Shown here in pieces: positions 17,049 to 25,784 of a stretch of DNA of 64,000 nucleotides. The translations under genes were made by a program, and so were the position numbers. Every line of letters starts with the position of its first letter. The stretch's first letter is position 1. The notes below the pieces were generated by a model. The model was not told where the DNA came from and ran no database searches. It worked only from the letters and a program-made list of their open reading frames with translations. The DNA comes from Rubrivivax sp. A210 (GTDB taxonomy: Bacteria; Pseudomonadota; Gammaproteobacteria; Burkholderiales; Burkholderiaceae_C), in assembly GCF_904426505.1 (NCBI RefSeq), contig NZ_CAJGBN010000067.1, positions 124,001 through 188,000 of the forward strand. The letters are read 5' to 3'.

Positions 17049-18650
17049 TCAGGCCCCGGCGCCCGGAGGCAGGGCATCGCCCTCGGCCACGTAGCGCCGC
17101 AGCAGCGGCGGCTCGGGCCCGAGATGGAAGGCCATGCGCTGCTCGCGCAGGCCGGCGTCGAAGGCGGTGAAGCGCTCGAGCCGGCGCTGGTGCTCAAGCC
17201 AGTTCTCGTCGACGAAATATTCGACATAGCGCCCGGGAACGGCCACATCTCGGAACAGGCCCCAGGACAACGCACCCTGGCGCAGCCGGGCGCGCCGCGT
17301 GCGCTGCATCACCTGGGCAAATTCGGCGGCGCGGGCCGGGTCGATCTGGTATTCCAGCGTCACCATCACCGGGCCTTCCTCGGGGCCGATCTCGTAGGCC
17401 GGCTCGGGCACGGCGCGCGTGGCGGCCGGCGTGAAATCGGGGTCGGTGCCGCCCTCCACCGTGAGCCGGCGCGTCGCCACCAGCACCACGATGCCGAAGG
17501 CCGCGGCGGCAAAGATGGCGTTGCGCACGCCGGCGAATTCGGCCACTTGACCCCACAGCAGCGAACCGGCGGCCGAGCCGCCCATCAGCGCCATCTGGTA
17601 GATGGCCATGCCGCGTGCCCGCACCCAGTTGGGCATGGCCACCTGGGCCGCCACGGTGAGCGAATTGGCCACCGAGATCCAGGCCATGCCGGCCAGCACC
17701 ATGGCCGGCAATGCGATCCAGATCTCGGGCAGCGCGACAACCAGACAGGACAGTGCGGCATGCACCACGGTGCCGATGCGCACGAACTGGTCGCGGTTGA
17801 AGCGCTCGCGCCAGCGCGGAAAGAAGAAGGCCGCCAGCACCGCGCCGCCGCCCACGCAGGACAGCATCAACGTGAAGGTACCGGCACCGCCGCCGTGCAG
17901 CATGCGCGCCACCAGCGGCAGCAACGCCATCAGTGCGGTGGACTGCAGGAAGAAGAGAAAGATGCGCAGCAGGATCACGCGCAGCCGCGGCGACTGCAGC
18001 GCAAAGTTCAGGCCGGCACGCATGGCGCCGACGAAACGCTCGCCGGGAAGCGCGCTGGTGCCGGGCTCATGGCGCCAGCGCAGGATGAGGGCGAAGGCAA
18101 CGCCGCCCAGCAGCGTGTTGAGCACGAAGACGGCAGCCGGCCCGGTGCCGGCGATCAGCGCCCCGGCCAGCACCGGGCCGACCACGCGCGAAAGGTTCAT
18201 CGAGATGCCGTTGAGCGCCAGTGCCGCGCCCAGTTCGCGCCGCTCCACCACCATGGGCACGATGGCCGAGAACACTGGCCAGCGCATCGCCAGCGCGATG
18301 CCGTTGCCGAAGGTCAGCGCCAGCAGCAGCGGCGCACTCAGCGCATCGGCCAGCGAGAGCCCGGCCAGGATCAGCGCATTGACCGAGACCCAGAGCTGGG
18401 TGGCGGCGAAATAGCGCCGGCGGTCGACGATGTCGGCCAGCGCGCCACTGGGCAGGCCGAGCAGGAAGACCGGCAGCGTGGCCGCCGTCTGCACCAGGGC
18501 CACCATCACCGGGCTGGTGGTGAGCGTGGTCATCAGCCAGGCTGCCGCGACGTCGTTCATCCACATCGTCAGGTTGGCCACCAGCGAGGCCAGCCAGAGG
18601 CCGCGAAAGACCGGGCCTTTCAGCGGGGTGAGGGCGGCTGGCAGCGCCAT
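17049..18650 (-). CDS. MFS transporter (MFS_3/EntS type) fused to an antibiotic-biosynthesis-monooxygenase-like domain
   Basis: The 533-residue protein has an MFS_3 type transporter of about twelve helices (residues 1-400) with the GLPSGALADIVDRRRY loop. A soluble ferredoxin-like ABM domain follows (about 420-515: VMVTLEYQIDPARAAEFAQV to NWLEHQRRLERF). This fused form is a known architecture of the MFS_3 family. It is an inner-membrane exporter, probably of small amphipathic compounds; the role of the appended domain is unknown. It is separated from ggt by 85 bases. Confidence 0.85.
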   Translation of the reverse strand: MALPAALTPLKGPVFRGLWLASLVANLTMWMNDVAAAWLMTTLTTSPVMVALVQTAATLPVFLLGLPSGALADIVDRRRYFAATQLWVSVNALILAGLSLADALSAPLLLALTFGNGIALAMRWPVFSAIVPMVVERRELGAALALNGISMNLSRVVGPVLAGALIAGTGPAAVFVLNTLLGGVAFALILRWRHEPGTSALPGERFVGAMRAGLNFALQSPRLRVILLRIFLFFLQSTALMALLPLVARMLHGGGAGTFTLMLSCVGGGAVLAAFFFPRWRERFNRDQFVRIGTVVHAALSCLVVALPEIWIALPAMVLAGMAWISVANSLTVAAQVAMPNWVRARGMAIYQMALMGGSAAGSLLWGQVAEFAGVRNAIFAAAAFGIVVLVATRRLTVEGGTDPDFTPAATRAVPEPAYEIGPEEGPVMVTLEYQIDPARAAEFAQVMQRTRRARLRQGALSWGLFRDVAVPGRYVEYFVDENWLEHQRRLERFTAFDAGLREQRMAFHLGPEPPLLRRYVAEGDALPPGAGA

Positions 18651-18673
18651 GCTCAGGCCGGGCTCGCGTGAAG

Positions 18674-18702
18674 GAAAAAGGGCCCCTCTTCGGGGCCCGG
18701 GC
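18674..18702 (-). terminator. Rho-independent terminator after tctA
   Basis: On the minus strand GGGCCCCGAAGAGGGGCCC is followed by TTTTTCC, a GC-rich hairpin with GAAGA-like loop and T tail, 24 bases after the tctA stop. Confidence 0.88.
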
Positions 18703-18725
18703 AGCGCTTCACGGGGCGTGAGGCG

Positions 18726-20243
18726 CTAGTCGGCATCCTGGAACGCGGCCTCGCGCTTGTTGCGGATGGCCGGCAGCATCACGACGACCACCATCAGCAG
18801 CGCCGCCACCAGCAGCCCCGCCGACAGGGGCCGCGTCATGAAGGTGCTCCAGTCGCCGCGCGAGAGCAGCAGCGCGCGGCGCAGGTTCTCTTCCATCATC
18901 GGCCCCAGGATGAAGCCCAGCAGCAGCGGCGCCGGCTCGCAGCCCAGCTTGTAGAAGACGTAGCCGACGACGGCGAAGCCGGCGCCCATGTAGACGTCGA
19001 AGGGGCTGTTGTTGAGCGTGTACAGGCCGATGCCGCAGAACACCATGATGGCCGGGAAGAGGAAGCGGTAGGGCACGGTGAGCAGCTTGATCCAGATGCC
19101 GATGAGCGGCAGGTTCAGGATCACCAGCATCGCATTGCCCACCCACATGCTGGCGATCAGGCCCCAGAACAGTTGCGGGTTGCTCGTCATCACCTGGGGG
19201 CCGGGCTGTATGCCCTTGATCGTCATCGCGCCCACCATCAGCGCCATCACCGCATTGGGCGGGATGCCCAGCGTCAGCATGGGGATGAAGGATGTCTGGG
19301 CACCGGCGTTGTTGGCGCTCTCGGGGCCGGCCACGCCGCGGATGTTGCCCTGGCCGAAGGGCACCTCGCCCGGCTTCATGCGCATCTTCTTCTCGACCGT
19401 GTAGGCCGCGAACGAGGCCAGCAGGGCGCCGCCGCCCGGCAGCACGCCGAGGATGGAACCCAGCGAGGTGCCGCGCAGCACCGCCGGCCAGGCGTTGAGG
19501 AAGTCCTGCTTGGTGGGCCACAGGCCCTTCACGTCCTTGGTGAAGACCTCGCGGTGCTCGGCCGGGCGGCCGAGGTTGGAGATGATCTCGCCGAATCCGA
19601 ACACGCCCATCGCGATGGCGACGAAGCCAATGCCGTCGGTGAGCTGCGGAATGTCGAAACTGAAGCGCGGCACGCCGGAGATGACGTCGGTGTTGATCTG
19701 GCCCAGCAGCAGGCCCAGCACGATCATCGCGATGGCCTTGAGCAGCGAACCCGAGGCCAGCACGACGGCGCCGATGAGGCCCAGAACCATCAGCGCGAAG
19801 TACTCGGCGGGGCCGAACTTGAAGGCCAGCTCCGTCAGCGGCGGCGCGAAGGCGGCAATGACGATGGTGCCGGCGCAGCCGGCGAAGAAGGAACCCAGGC
19901 CGGCCGCGGCCAGCGCGGCCCCGGCGCGGCCCCGGCGCGCCATCTGGTAGCCGTCGATGGCGGTCACCACCGAGCTGGATTCACCGGGCACGTTGATCAG
20001 GATGGCGGTGGTGCTGCCGCCGTACTGCGCGCCGTAATAGATGCCGGCCAGCATGATGAGCGCCGGCGTGGCATCGAGCGCGTAGATGCTGGGCAGCAGC
20101 ATCGCGATGGTGGCCACCGGGCCCAGGCCCGGCAGCACGCCGATCAGGGTGCCCAGCAGCGCACCGCCAAAGGCATAGGCCAGGTTGGTGAAGGTGAACG
20201 CAACGCCGAAGCCGAGCGCGAGATTGTTCAGGAGATCTTGCAT
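18726..20243 (-). CDS. tctA: Tripartite tricarboxylate transporter large permease TctA
   Basis: The 505-residue membrane protein shows the TctA signatures GVLPGLGPVATIAMLLPSIY (about 38), YGGSTTAILINVPGESSSVV (about 75) and the second PGGGALLASFAAYT block (about 270). It has about twelve helices. It is the large permease subunit of a TTT secondary transporter for citrate or other carboxylates, driven by an ion gradient. It follows tctB by ten bases. No periplasmic TctC binding protein occurs in the window, so the receptor must be encoded elsewhere. Confidence 0.93.
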   Translation of the reverse strand: MQDLLNNLALGFGVAFTFTNLAYAFGGALLGTLIGVLPGLGPVATIAMLLPSIYALDATPALIMLAGIYYGAQYGGSTTAILINVPGESSSVVTAIDGYQMARRGRAGAALAAAGLGSFFAGCAGTIVIAAFAPPLTELAFKFGPAEYFALMVLGLIGAVVLASGSLLKAIAMIVLGLLLGQINTDVISGVPRFSFDIPQLTDGIGFVAIAMGVFGFGEIISNLGRPAEHREVFTKDVKGLWPTKQDFLNAWPAVLRGTSLGSILGVLPGGGALLASFAAYTVEKKMRMKPGEVPFGQGNIRGVAGPESANNAGAQTSFIPMLTLGIPPNAVMALMVGAMTIKGIQPGPQVMTSNPQLFWGLIASMWVGNAMLVILNLPLIGIWIKLLTVPYRFLFPAIMVFCGIGLYTLNNSPFDVYMGAGFAVVGYVFYKLGCEPAPLLLGFILGPMMEENLRRALLLSRGDWSTFMTRPLSAGLLVAALLMVVVVMLPAIRNKREAAFQDAD

Positions 20244-20253
20244 GGCGCAGTCC

Positions 20254-20718
20254 TCAGCCGGTGATGAACTTGGGCCACAGCGGAATCGTCAGCGACAGGC
20301 CCTTGATGAAGATGAGCCAGCTGCCGATGGTCAGCACGATGGAGCTGATCAGCGCGTCTTTCCAGTGGAACTCGTCGCCGGCCAGGGCCGCGACGAAGAC
20401 CAGGATGGGCAGCGCGGCGACCATGCCGATGTGCGGCAGCGTCCAGCCGAAGATGGCCACCGTGGCGGTGATCATGATCAGCGGCTTCCAGGCCCAGGGA
20501 CCGATGCGATCACCCCCCTCGACCTCGAAGGTCAGCGCCTTGAACAGGATCATCCCGCCCAGCAAGGCCATCAGCACGCCCAGGCCGAAGGGAAAGTAGC
20601 CCGGCCCCGGGCGTGCCGAGGCACCCATGCTGTAGCCCAGCGATCCCCAGGCGAACGCGACGCCGATGACGAGGAACATCATGCCGGACCAGAAGTCTTT
20701 CTGGCTCTTGATCTTCAA
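20254..20718 (-). CDS. tctB: Tripartite tricarboxylate transporter small permease TctB
   Basis: The 154-residue protein has four hydrophobic segments typical of TctB (SGMMFLVIGVAFAWGSLGY, then ARPGPGYFPFGLGVLMALLG). The TTG start at 20718 was chosen because a strong GAGGAGACAAG ribosome site sits directly before it, while the in-frame ATG ten codons earlier has none. It is the small membrane subunit that works with TctA. It is the first gene of the two-gene operon. Confidence 0.85.
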   Translation of the reverse strand: MKIKSQKDFWSGMMFLVIGVAFAWGSLGYSMGASARPGPGYFPFGLGVLMALLGGMILFKALTFEVEGGDRIGPWAWKPLIMITATVAIFGWTLPHIGMVAALPILVFVAALAGDEFHWKDALISSIVLTIGSWLIFIKGLSLTIPLWPKFITG

Positions 20719-20861
20719 GTCTTGTCTCCTCGAGGCTATGGTCTGCAAACGATTCTAGGGACGGCCCACCGCCCCCCCGCTGTGGTTTCCACGTAAGGAA
20801 GCGGAAAGCCCGGGGCCGCCGCCCCGCCCTCCGCTCCACTCGGCGCACCCCAGGGGGCGGC

Positions 20862-22682
20862 TCAGCGCTGCACGTCCAGACTGGGCGTGGTCCTGAGCAC
20901 CTCTTCCAGCGTCGTCAGGCCTTCGGCCACCTTCATCGCGCCGGCCAGACGCAGCGGGCGCATGCCGTCGCGCACGGCCTGGCGGCGCAGGGCCGAGGCG
21001 TCGATCTCGGGGTGGATGGCGGCGCGCGAGGCCTCGCTCATGGTGAGCAGCTCATACAGGCCGGCGCGGCCGCGGTAGCCGGTGTGGCGGCATTCGAGGC
21101 AACCCACCGCACGGTAGGGCCGCACGCCACCCGACAGCCGCCAGGGGCGCGCGACATCGTCCAGCATCTCGCGCGTCGTGCCCTCGTCGCGCAGCTTGCA
21201 GGCCGGGCACAGCGTGCGCGCCAGGCGCTGCGCCAGCACGCCGATCACGGTGGCCGCAATCAGGTAGCGCGGCACGCCCAGGTCGGACAGGCGGGTGATG
21301 GCGCCGACGGCATCGTTGGTGTGCAGGGTGCTGAAGACCAGATGGCCGGTGAGCGCGGCCTGGATCGCCATCTCGGCAGTGGCGAGGTCGCGGATCTCGC
21401 CCACCATGATGATGTCCGGGTCCTGGCGCATCAGCGCGCGCAAGCCCTCGGCGAAGCCCATCTCCAGCGCCGGCTGCACTTGGGTCTGGTTGAAGGAGGG
21501 CTCGATCATCTCGATCGGGTCTTCGATGGTGCAGACGTTCACCTCTTCAGTGGCCAGGGTCTTGAGCGTGCCGTAAAGCGTGGTCGTCTTGCCACTGCCG
21601 GTGGGGCCGGTGACGAGGATGATGCCGTGCGGCCTTGCGATCAGTTGCTGCCAGGCACGGCTTTCCACCGGGCCGAAGCCCAGCGCCGCCAGGCCCTTGA
21701 CGGCCGCCTCGGGATCGAAGATGCGCATCACCATCTTCTCGCCGAAGGCCGTGGGCAGGGTCGACAGCCGCATCTCGACCTCGCCGCCGGGCTTGCCGTC
21801 GACATCGGGGCGGCGCGTCTTGATGCGGCCGTCCAGCGGGCGGCGGCGTTCGACCACGTCCATGCGGCCGAGCAGCTTGATGCGCGCCGTCATCGCGCCC
21901 ATCACCGTGAGCGGCACCTGGTAGACGGTGTGCAGCACGCCATCGATGCGAAAGCGTATGGCGCCCATGTCGCGCCTCGGCTCGAGGTGGATGTCGCTGG
22001 CGCGTTGGTCGAAGGCGTACTGCCACAGCCAGTCGACCACCTGCACCACGCCCTGGTCGTTGGCATCGAGCGTCTTGTTGCTCTTGCCCAGTTCCACCAG
22101 TTGCTCGAAGCTGGCGGTGGAGGCCACCTCGCCGGTCTTCTGCGCCGCACGCACATTGCGCGCCAGCGTGTAGAACTCGGTCGTGTAGCGGCGCAGGTCT
22201 TCGGGATTGGCCACCACCAGGCGCACATGGCGCCGCGTGTGCGCCTCGATCTCGGGCAGCCAGGCGGTGTCATACGGCTCGGCGGTGGCAATCACCACCT
22301 CGGTGGCCGACACCGACACCGGCAGCGCGTGGCGGCTTTGGGCGTACTGCACGCTCATCACCTCGGCGACGCGGCCGACATCCACGCGCAGCGGGTCGAT
22401 GCGCAGATAGGGCAGCTGGCAGCGCGAAGCCAGCCACTCGGTGAGCGCCTCCAGGTCCAGCGGCTGGCCACTGCCCTGGCGCTCGAGGCCGGCGCCACCC
22501 AGGCGCACCAGCGCGTGCATGCTGGAACTGCCGGCGCGGAAGCGCGCCCGCACCTGCTCGCCATCTTCGGCGCTGACGAGGCCGTCCGCGCACAGCCAGT
22601 CCAGCAGCAGCGGCCACTCGAGCTTGCCGCGCGGAACGGGTGGCGAGTCAGGGGTCAGGGTGGCGGTGACGGAGCGGGTCAT
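20862..22682 (-). CDS. gspE: GspE/PilB family secretion or pilus assembly ATPase
   Basis: The 606-residue protein has an N1/N2-type domain and then a hexameric secretion ATPase core: Walker A GPTGSGKTTT near 357, Asp box VCTIEDPIE, Walker B PDIIMVGEIRD, and His box GHLVFSTLHTND. A four-cysteine zinc module (CPACKLRD...CLECRHTGYRG) marks GspE/PilB rather than PilT. It powers pseudopilus or pilus assembly at the inner membrane. No other gsp or pil gene is nearby, so the partner machine is unlinked. The start overlaps the stop of the spermidine-synthase-like gene (ATGA). Confidence 0.88.
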   Translation of the reverse strand: MTRSVTATLTPDSPPVPRGKLEWPLLLDWLCADGLVSAEDGEQVRARFRAGSSSMHALVRLGGAGLERQGSGQPLDLEALTEWLASRCQLPYLRIDPLRVDVGRVAEVMSVQYAQSRHALPVSVSATEVVIATAEPYDTAWLPEIEAHTRRHVRLVVANPEDLRRYTTEFYTLARNVRAAQKTGEVASTASFEQLVELGKSNKTLDANDQGVVQVVDWLWQYAFDQRASDIHLEPRRDMGAIRFRIDGVLHTVYQVPLTVMGAMTARIKLLGRMDVVERRRPLDGRIKTRRPDVDGKPGGEVEMRLSTLPTAFGEKMVMRIFDPEAAVKGLAALGFGPVESRAWQQLIARPHGIILVTGPTGSGKTTTLYGTLKTLATEEVNVCTIEDPIEMIEPSFNQTQVQPALEMGFAEGLRALMRQDPDIIMVGEIRDLATAEMAIQAALTGHLVFSTLHTNDAVGAITRLSDLGVPRYLIAATVIGVLAQRLARTLCPACKLRDEGTTREMLDDVARPWRLSGGVRPYRAVGCLECRHTGYRGRAGLYELLTMSEASRAAIHPEIDASALRRQAVRDGMRPLRLAGAMKVAEGLTTLEEVLRTTPSLDVQR

Positions 22683-23461
22683 GGGGCCTCGTCCTGAGGT
22701 GGGGTGTAGGGCCGCACCATGCGCAGCCACTTGCGCGCCGGCAGCCCGAGGGGCCCCCAGCGCGCTTCGATGGTAGCCGCCCGCGCCGTCAGTTCCTCGC
22801 GATCCGGCACCACCACGCCACGCCCGGCCACGACCACGGTATTGCCTTCGCGCGTCGGACGCAGGCTCCAGACCTGGTCGCTGCCGAAGGCGGCGGCAAT
22901 GCGCGCCAGGCTGGCTTCGAAGCTGGAATGGCGGCCGAAGAGATTGACGGCGAAGACGCCGCCAGGCTCGAGCAGGCGGCGGCACGCGGCGTAGAAGTCT
23001 TCGCTGTCGAGCACCGGCGCGGCAGCCTCATGGTCGTAAAGGTCCACATGCAGCAGCCGCACGCTGGACGGCGCGGCCTGGGCCATCCAGTCGGCGGCGT
23101 CGCCCAGCACCACCTCCGCCGCCTGCGGCAGATGAAACCAGTGCTGGTTGGCGGCCACCACATCGGGGTTGATCTCGACCACCGTGGTCGCCATGCCCAG
23201 CTGCACTGCGGCAAAGCGCGTCAGCGCGCCTGCGCCCAGGCCCAGCTGCACCGCCTGGCCCTCGCCCAGCGTCGCCGCCGGCAGCCACAACAGCGCGGCC
23301 AGCATGCGCTGCACGTAGTCGATCTCCACCACCTGGGGCTTCCTGATGCGCATGCCGCCCTGGATCCACATCGTGCCCAGGTGCAGGTAGCGCACGCCGT
23401 CCTCCTCGGACAGCGTGACCGGCGGCAGGTCCTGCGCGATGCGCCGCGTGCCGGTACTCAT
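22679..23461 (-). CDS. Spermidine-synthase-like (PAPT) methyltransferase-fold protein
   Basis: The 260-residue protein has the aminopropyltransferase-like fold: LGLGAGALTRFAAVQLGMAT with VVEINPDVV (SAM/dcSAM-binding region, about 93-120) and VDLYDHEAAAP (about 163). It lacks the full N-terminal substrate tunnel of true SpeE and resembles the many orphan spermidine-synthase-like proteins of Burkholderiales. The reaction is therefore uncertain. It overlaps neighbours on both sides by four bases. Confidence 0.75.
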   Translation of the reverse strand: MSTGTRRIAQDLPPVTLSEEDGVRYLHLGTMWIQGGMRIRKPQVVEIDYVQRMLAALLWLPAATLGEGQAVQLGLGAGALTRFAAVQLGMATTVVEINPDVVAANQHWFHLPQAAEVVLGDAADWMAQAAPSSVRLLHVDLYDHEAAAPVLDSEDFYAACRRLLEPGGVFAVNLFGRHSSFEASLARIAAAFGSDQVWSLRPTREGNTVVVAGRGVVVPDREELTARAATIEARWGPLGLPARKWLRMVRPYTPPQDEAP

Positions 23462-23934
23462 CGGCAGACGAAGCCCGCGCTGAGCGTGCCCTGCGGGCGC
23501 TGGCGTTGCAGCGTCGCGGTGCACGAGGTAGCGCCCGGGGGCACCGGCGCGTGCAGGCGCAGCAGGCCTTCGGCGTAGTCGCAACTGAGAAAGCGCCCGC
23601 CGGCATCGGGGCCGCCGAAGCGCCACACCGAAACCCTGCCGCCACCGCTGCCGGTGGTCGGCTTGAGCACGGCTCCGTCGGCTGGCGGGCCCTCGAAGAC
23701 ATTCACGCCGCTCAGGCGCACTGACCCGGCCTCGATGCGGCCCTGCCAGCCGGCCAGATCAACCTGCCCGGCAGCGGCGACCACGCGGCCACCCTCCAGG
23801 CGCACGGCGGGAGGACAGTCCAGGGCCGCCGGTGCCGGGACCTGGGCCGAAGCCAGGGCCGGTGCGCCGGCGCAGATGAGGAGCCAGGCCAGCGTGGCGC
23901 GATGCCGGTGCGATCTCATGGGCCGGCTCTTCAT
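23458..23934 (-). CDS. STY0301-family secreted protein, candidate immunity protein for the upstream amidase
   Basis: The 158-residue protein has a short positive N-terminus and a signal peptide (LAWLLICAGAPALASAQ). The small domain contains CPPAVRLEGG, WQGRIEAGSVRLSGVNVFEG and a C-terminal pair of cysteines (FLSCDYAEGLLRL, SCTATLQ), the pattern of the STY0301 family found beside type VI amidase effectors. Periplasmic location fits an immunity role against a peptidoglycan amidase. It directly follows the BPSL0067-family gene with an ATGA overlap. The effector/immunity link is an inference. Confidence 0.65.
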   Translation of the reverse strand: MKSRPMRSHRHRATLAWLLICAGAPALASAQVPAPAALDCPPAVRLEGGRVVAAAGQVDLAGWQGRIEAGSVRLSGVNVFEGPPADGAVLKPTTGSGGGRVSVWRFGGPDAGGRFLSCDYAEGLLRLHAPVPPGATSCTATLQRQRPQGTLSAGFVCR

Positions 23935-24320
23935 TCGATCACCGCGTAGGCCTCGGCATTGTTCGATGGATCGACGAAGCCTCCCGTGGCCAGGCGGCCC
24001 TTGCGGCGCAGATAGCGCTTGGAGACCTTGGGCTTGCTGGCATCGCTGGCCCACTGGTCCATGATCCAGATGCCGGCCAGATCCTGCGACAGATAGAGTG
24101 CCGCGTGGTTGCCGGTGGCATTGCTGGCGTACTTGCCGTCGACGAAGGTGGCGATGGCCGTGCCCTTCTTCAGCGTGGTCTCGCCCAGTACGGCCTTGCC
24201 GGCCTTCCAGGCCGAGGTGACCGGCGCCTTGGCGTAGGTTTGCACCAGCGCCACGCATTGCTTGGAACCCACCTTGGCGGTGTTCTGCAGGTCGTCGACC
24301 TGATCGTAGGTGTACGCCAC
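23931..24320 (-). CDS. BPSL0067-family protein, probable type VI amidase effector (Tae2-like)
   Basis: From the GTG at 24320, which has a GGAG ribosome site, the 129-residue protein reads MAYTYDQVDDLQNTAKVGSK. It has a likely catalytic Cys in SKQCVALVQTYA (about 22) and His in NHAALYLSQDLAGIWIMDQW (about 80), the Cys-His arrangement of the NlpC/P60-like amidases. BPSL0067-family members include the Burkholderia type VI peptidoglycan amidase effectors called Tae2. No signal peptide is seen, as expected for a T6SS-delivered effector. No T6SS structural genes are in the window. Confidence 0.7.
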   Translation of the reverse strand: MAYTYDQVDDLQNTAKVGSKQCVALVQTYAKAPVTSAWKAGKAVLGETTLKKGTAIATFVDGKYASNATGNHAALYLSQDLAGIWIMDQWASDASKPKVSKRYLRRKGRLATGGFVDPSNNAEAYAVIE

Positions 24321-24355
24321 TCGCGCTCTCCTTGGCTGTCGCTTGTTCAACTCTC

Positions 24356-24865
24356 TCAGCATCGCACACCGGCGCGCGCCAAGGCCTCGGTCCAGGCCGC
24401 CAGCTTGCGCTCGAAGGACCAGCTGGCGTTGGCCGGGCTGCTGGACGGCAGGCGCAGCACCGGCAGGCCCAGGGCCGCGGTCTGGCGCATCGCACGCGCC
24501 GATTCGCCGCCGTTGTGTACCACCAGGACCAGCTGCGGCGCGAGGCGCCGCAGCGAGGCGAGGTCGTTGAACACCGGCTCTTCGATGGCCTGGTCCAGGC
24601 TGCCCTGGCGCCGGCAGCTGGCATAGATGTCCCACAGCCCGAGGCCGCGCCGCTGCAGTTCAGCCAGCCGCCCGGCATAGGGCAACGCCATCAGGTCAAT
24701 TTCCCAGATGGCACCCAGCAGCGGCCAGAACTGGTTGCGCGCATGGCCGTAATACTGCTGCGCCGCCAGCGAGGCGGCGCCGGGAAAGCTGCCCAGGATC
24801 AGCAGCCGGGCGTCGGCCGCGATCACCGGCGCCAGGCCTTGCAGGCGCGGGCTCGGTGCATTCAA
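24356..24865 (-). CDS. DNA-deoxyinosine (hypoxanthine) glycosylase, UDG superfamily family 6-like
   Basis: The 169-residue protein matches the hypoxanthine-DNA glycosylase group of the uracil-DNA glycosylase superfamily: LLILGSFPGAASLAAQQYYG and HARNQFWPLLGAI (about 21-53), GLGLWDIYASCRRQGSLDQ, and LPSSSPANASWSFERKLAAW near the C-terminus. It would excise deaminated adenine (hypoxanthine) from DNA. The start overlaps the TatD stop by four bases. Confidence 0.88.
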   Translation of the reverse strand: MNAPSPRLQGLAPVIAADARLLILGSFPGAASLAAQQYYGHARNQFWPLLGAIWEIDLMALPYAGRLAELQRRGLGLWDIYASCRRQGSLDQAIEEPVFNDLASLRRLAPQLVLVVHNGGESARAMRQTAALGLPVLRLPSSSPANASWSFERKLAAWTEALARAGVRC

Positions 24866-25707
24866 GACGGCTGCTCCGGTGAGGCCAACGACTCCAGCGC
24901 CGCCAGCCGCGGCAGCGCCGCATGGGCGTTGGCGGTGGTCTGCGCCGCGGCCTGGGTCAGGCTCCAGCCGCGCAGGCCGGCCAGGGTCTCGGCAATGCGC
25001 GGCAGCTCGGCCGGCTCATTGCGGCTCACCGCGCCGGCGGCTCGTTCGGCGGCGCTGCGGTAAAGCCAGTGCGGCGGGATGTCGGGCGCGTCGGTCTCCA
25101 GCACCAGAGCCGTCTCGGGCAGGGTGGCGGCGAGTTCGCGGATGCGCAGCGCACGTTCGAAGGTCATGGCGCCGCCAAAGCCCAGGCGCAGGCCCAGGGC
25201 CAGGAAATGCGCCGCCTGCGCCGGGCTGCCGTTGAAAGCGTGGGCGATGCCGCCGACGACAGGTATGCGGCGCAACTGAGCCAGCAGCGCGTCGGCCGAG
25301 CGCCGCACATGCAGGATCACCGGGAGGCCAGCGGCGCGCGCCAGCTTGAGCTGGGCGGCATAGAAAAGCGCCTGGCGCTCGCGGCCGGCCACCGCCTCGG
25401 GCACGAAATGGTCGAGGCCGATCTCGCCCACGGCCACCAGGCGCGGGTCGTCGCGCCAGCGCTGCAAGGCCTCTCGCAGGCGGTCGAGGTCGGCGTCGTC
25501 GGCCCGGTCCACATAGAGCGGGTGGATGCCCAGCGCGTAGGCGCCGCCGTGGGCGTGGGCGAGCGCGCGCACGGCCTCGAAATGCGCCGCCGCCACGGCC
25601 GGCAGCACCCAGCGCGCGACGCCGGCGGCGCGGCTGCGCGCCACCACGGCGTCGCGGTCGGCATCGAACTCCGGCGCGTCGAGGTGGCAGTGCGTGTCGA
25701 TCCACAT
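24862..25707 (-). CDS. TatD family metal-dependent hydrolase
   Basis: The 281-residue TIM-barrel protein starts MWIDTHCHLDAPEFDADRD with the metal-binding HxH, and retains GEIGLDHF, VILHVRRSADALL and ETDAPDIPPHW, the remaining metal ligands of TatD/YcfH deoxyribonucleases. It is a cytoplasmic Mg-dependent nuclease possibly involved in DNA turnover, which would agree with the coupled deoxyinosine glycosylase. The ATG at 25707 was preferred because the upstream in-frame extension lacks similarity to the family. Confidence 0.92.
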   Translation of the reverse strand: MWIDTHCHLDAPEFDADRDAVVARSRAAGVARWVLPAVAAAHFEAVRALAHAHGGAYALGIHPLYVDRADDADLDRLREALQRWRDDPRLVAVGEIGLDHFVPEAVAGRERQALFYAAQLKLARAAGLPVILHVRRSADALLAQLRRIPVVGGIAHAFNGSPAQAAHFLALGLRLGFGGAMTFERALRIRELAATLPETALVLETDAPDIPPHWLYRSAAERAAGAVSRNEPAELPRIAETLAGLRGWSLTQAAAQTTANAHAALPRLAALESLASPEQPS

Positions 25708-25784
25708 GGCGCGATGATGGCGCAGCCCGCCCGCGGCACGCCCGCGCTGCAACCGCGGGCGCAACGTGATACCGTGCCCCGCCC

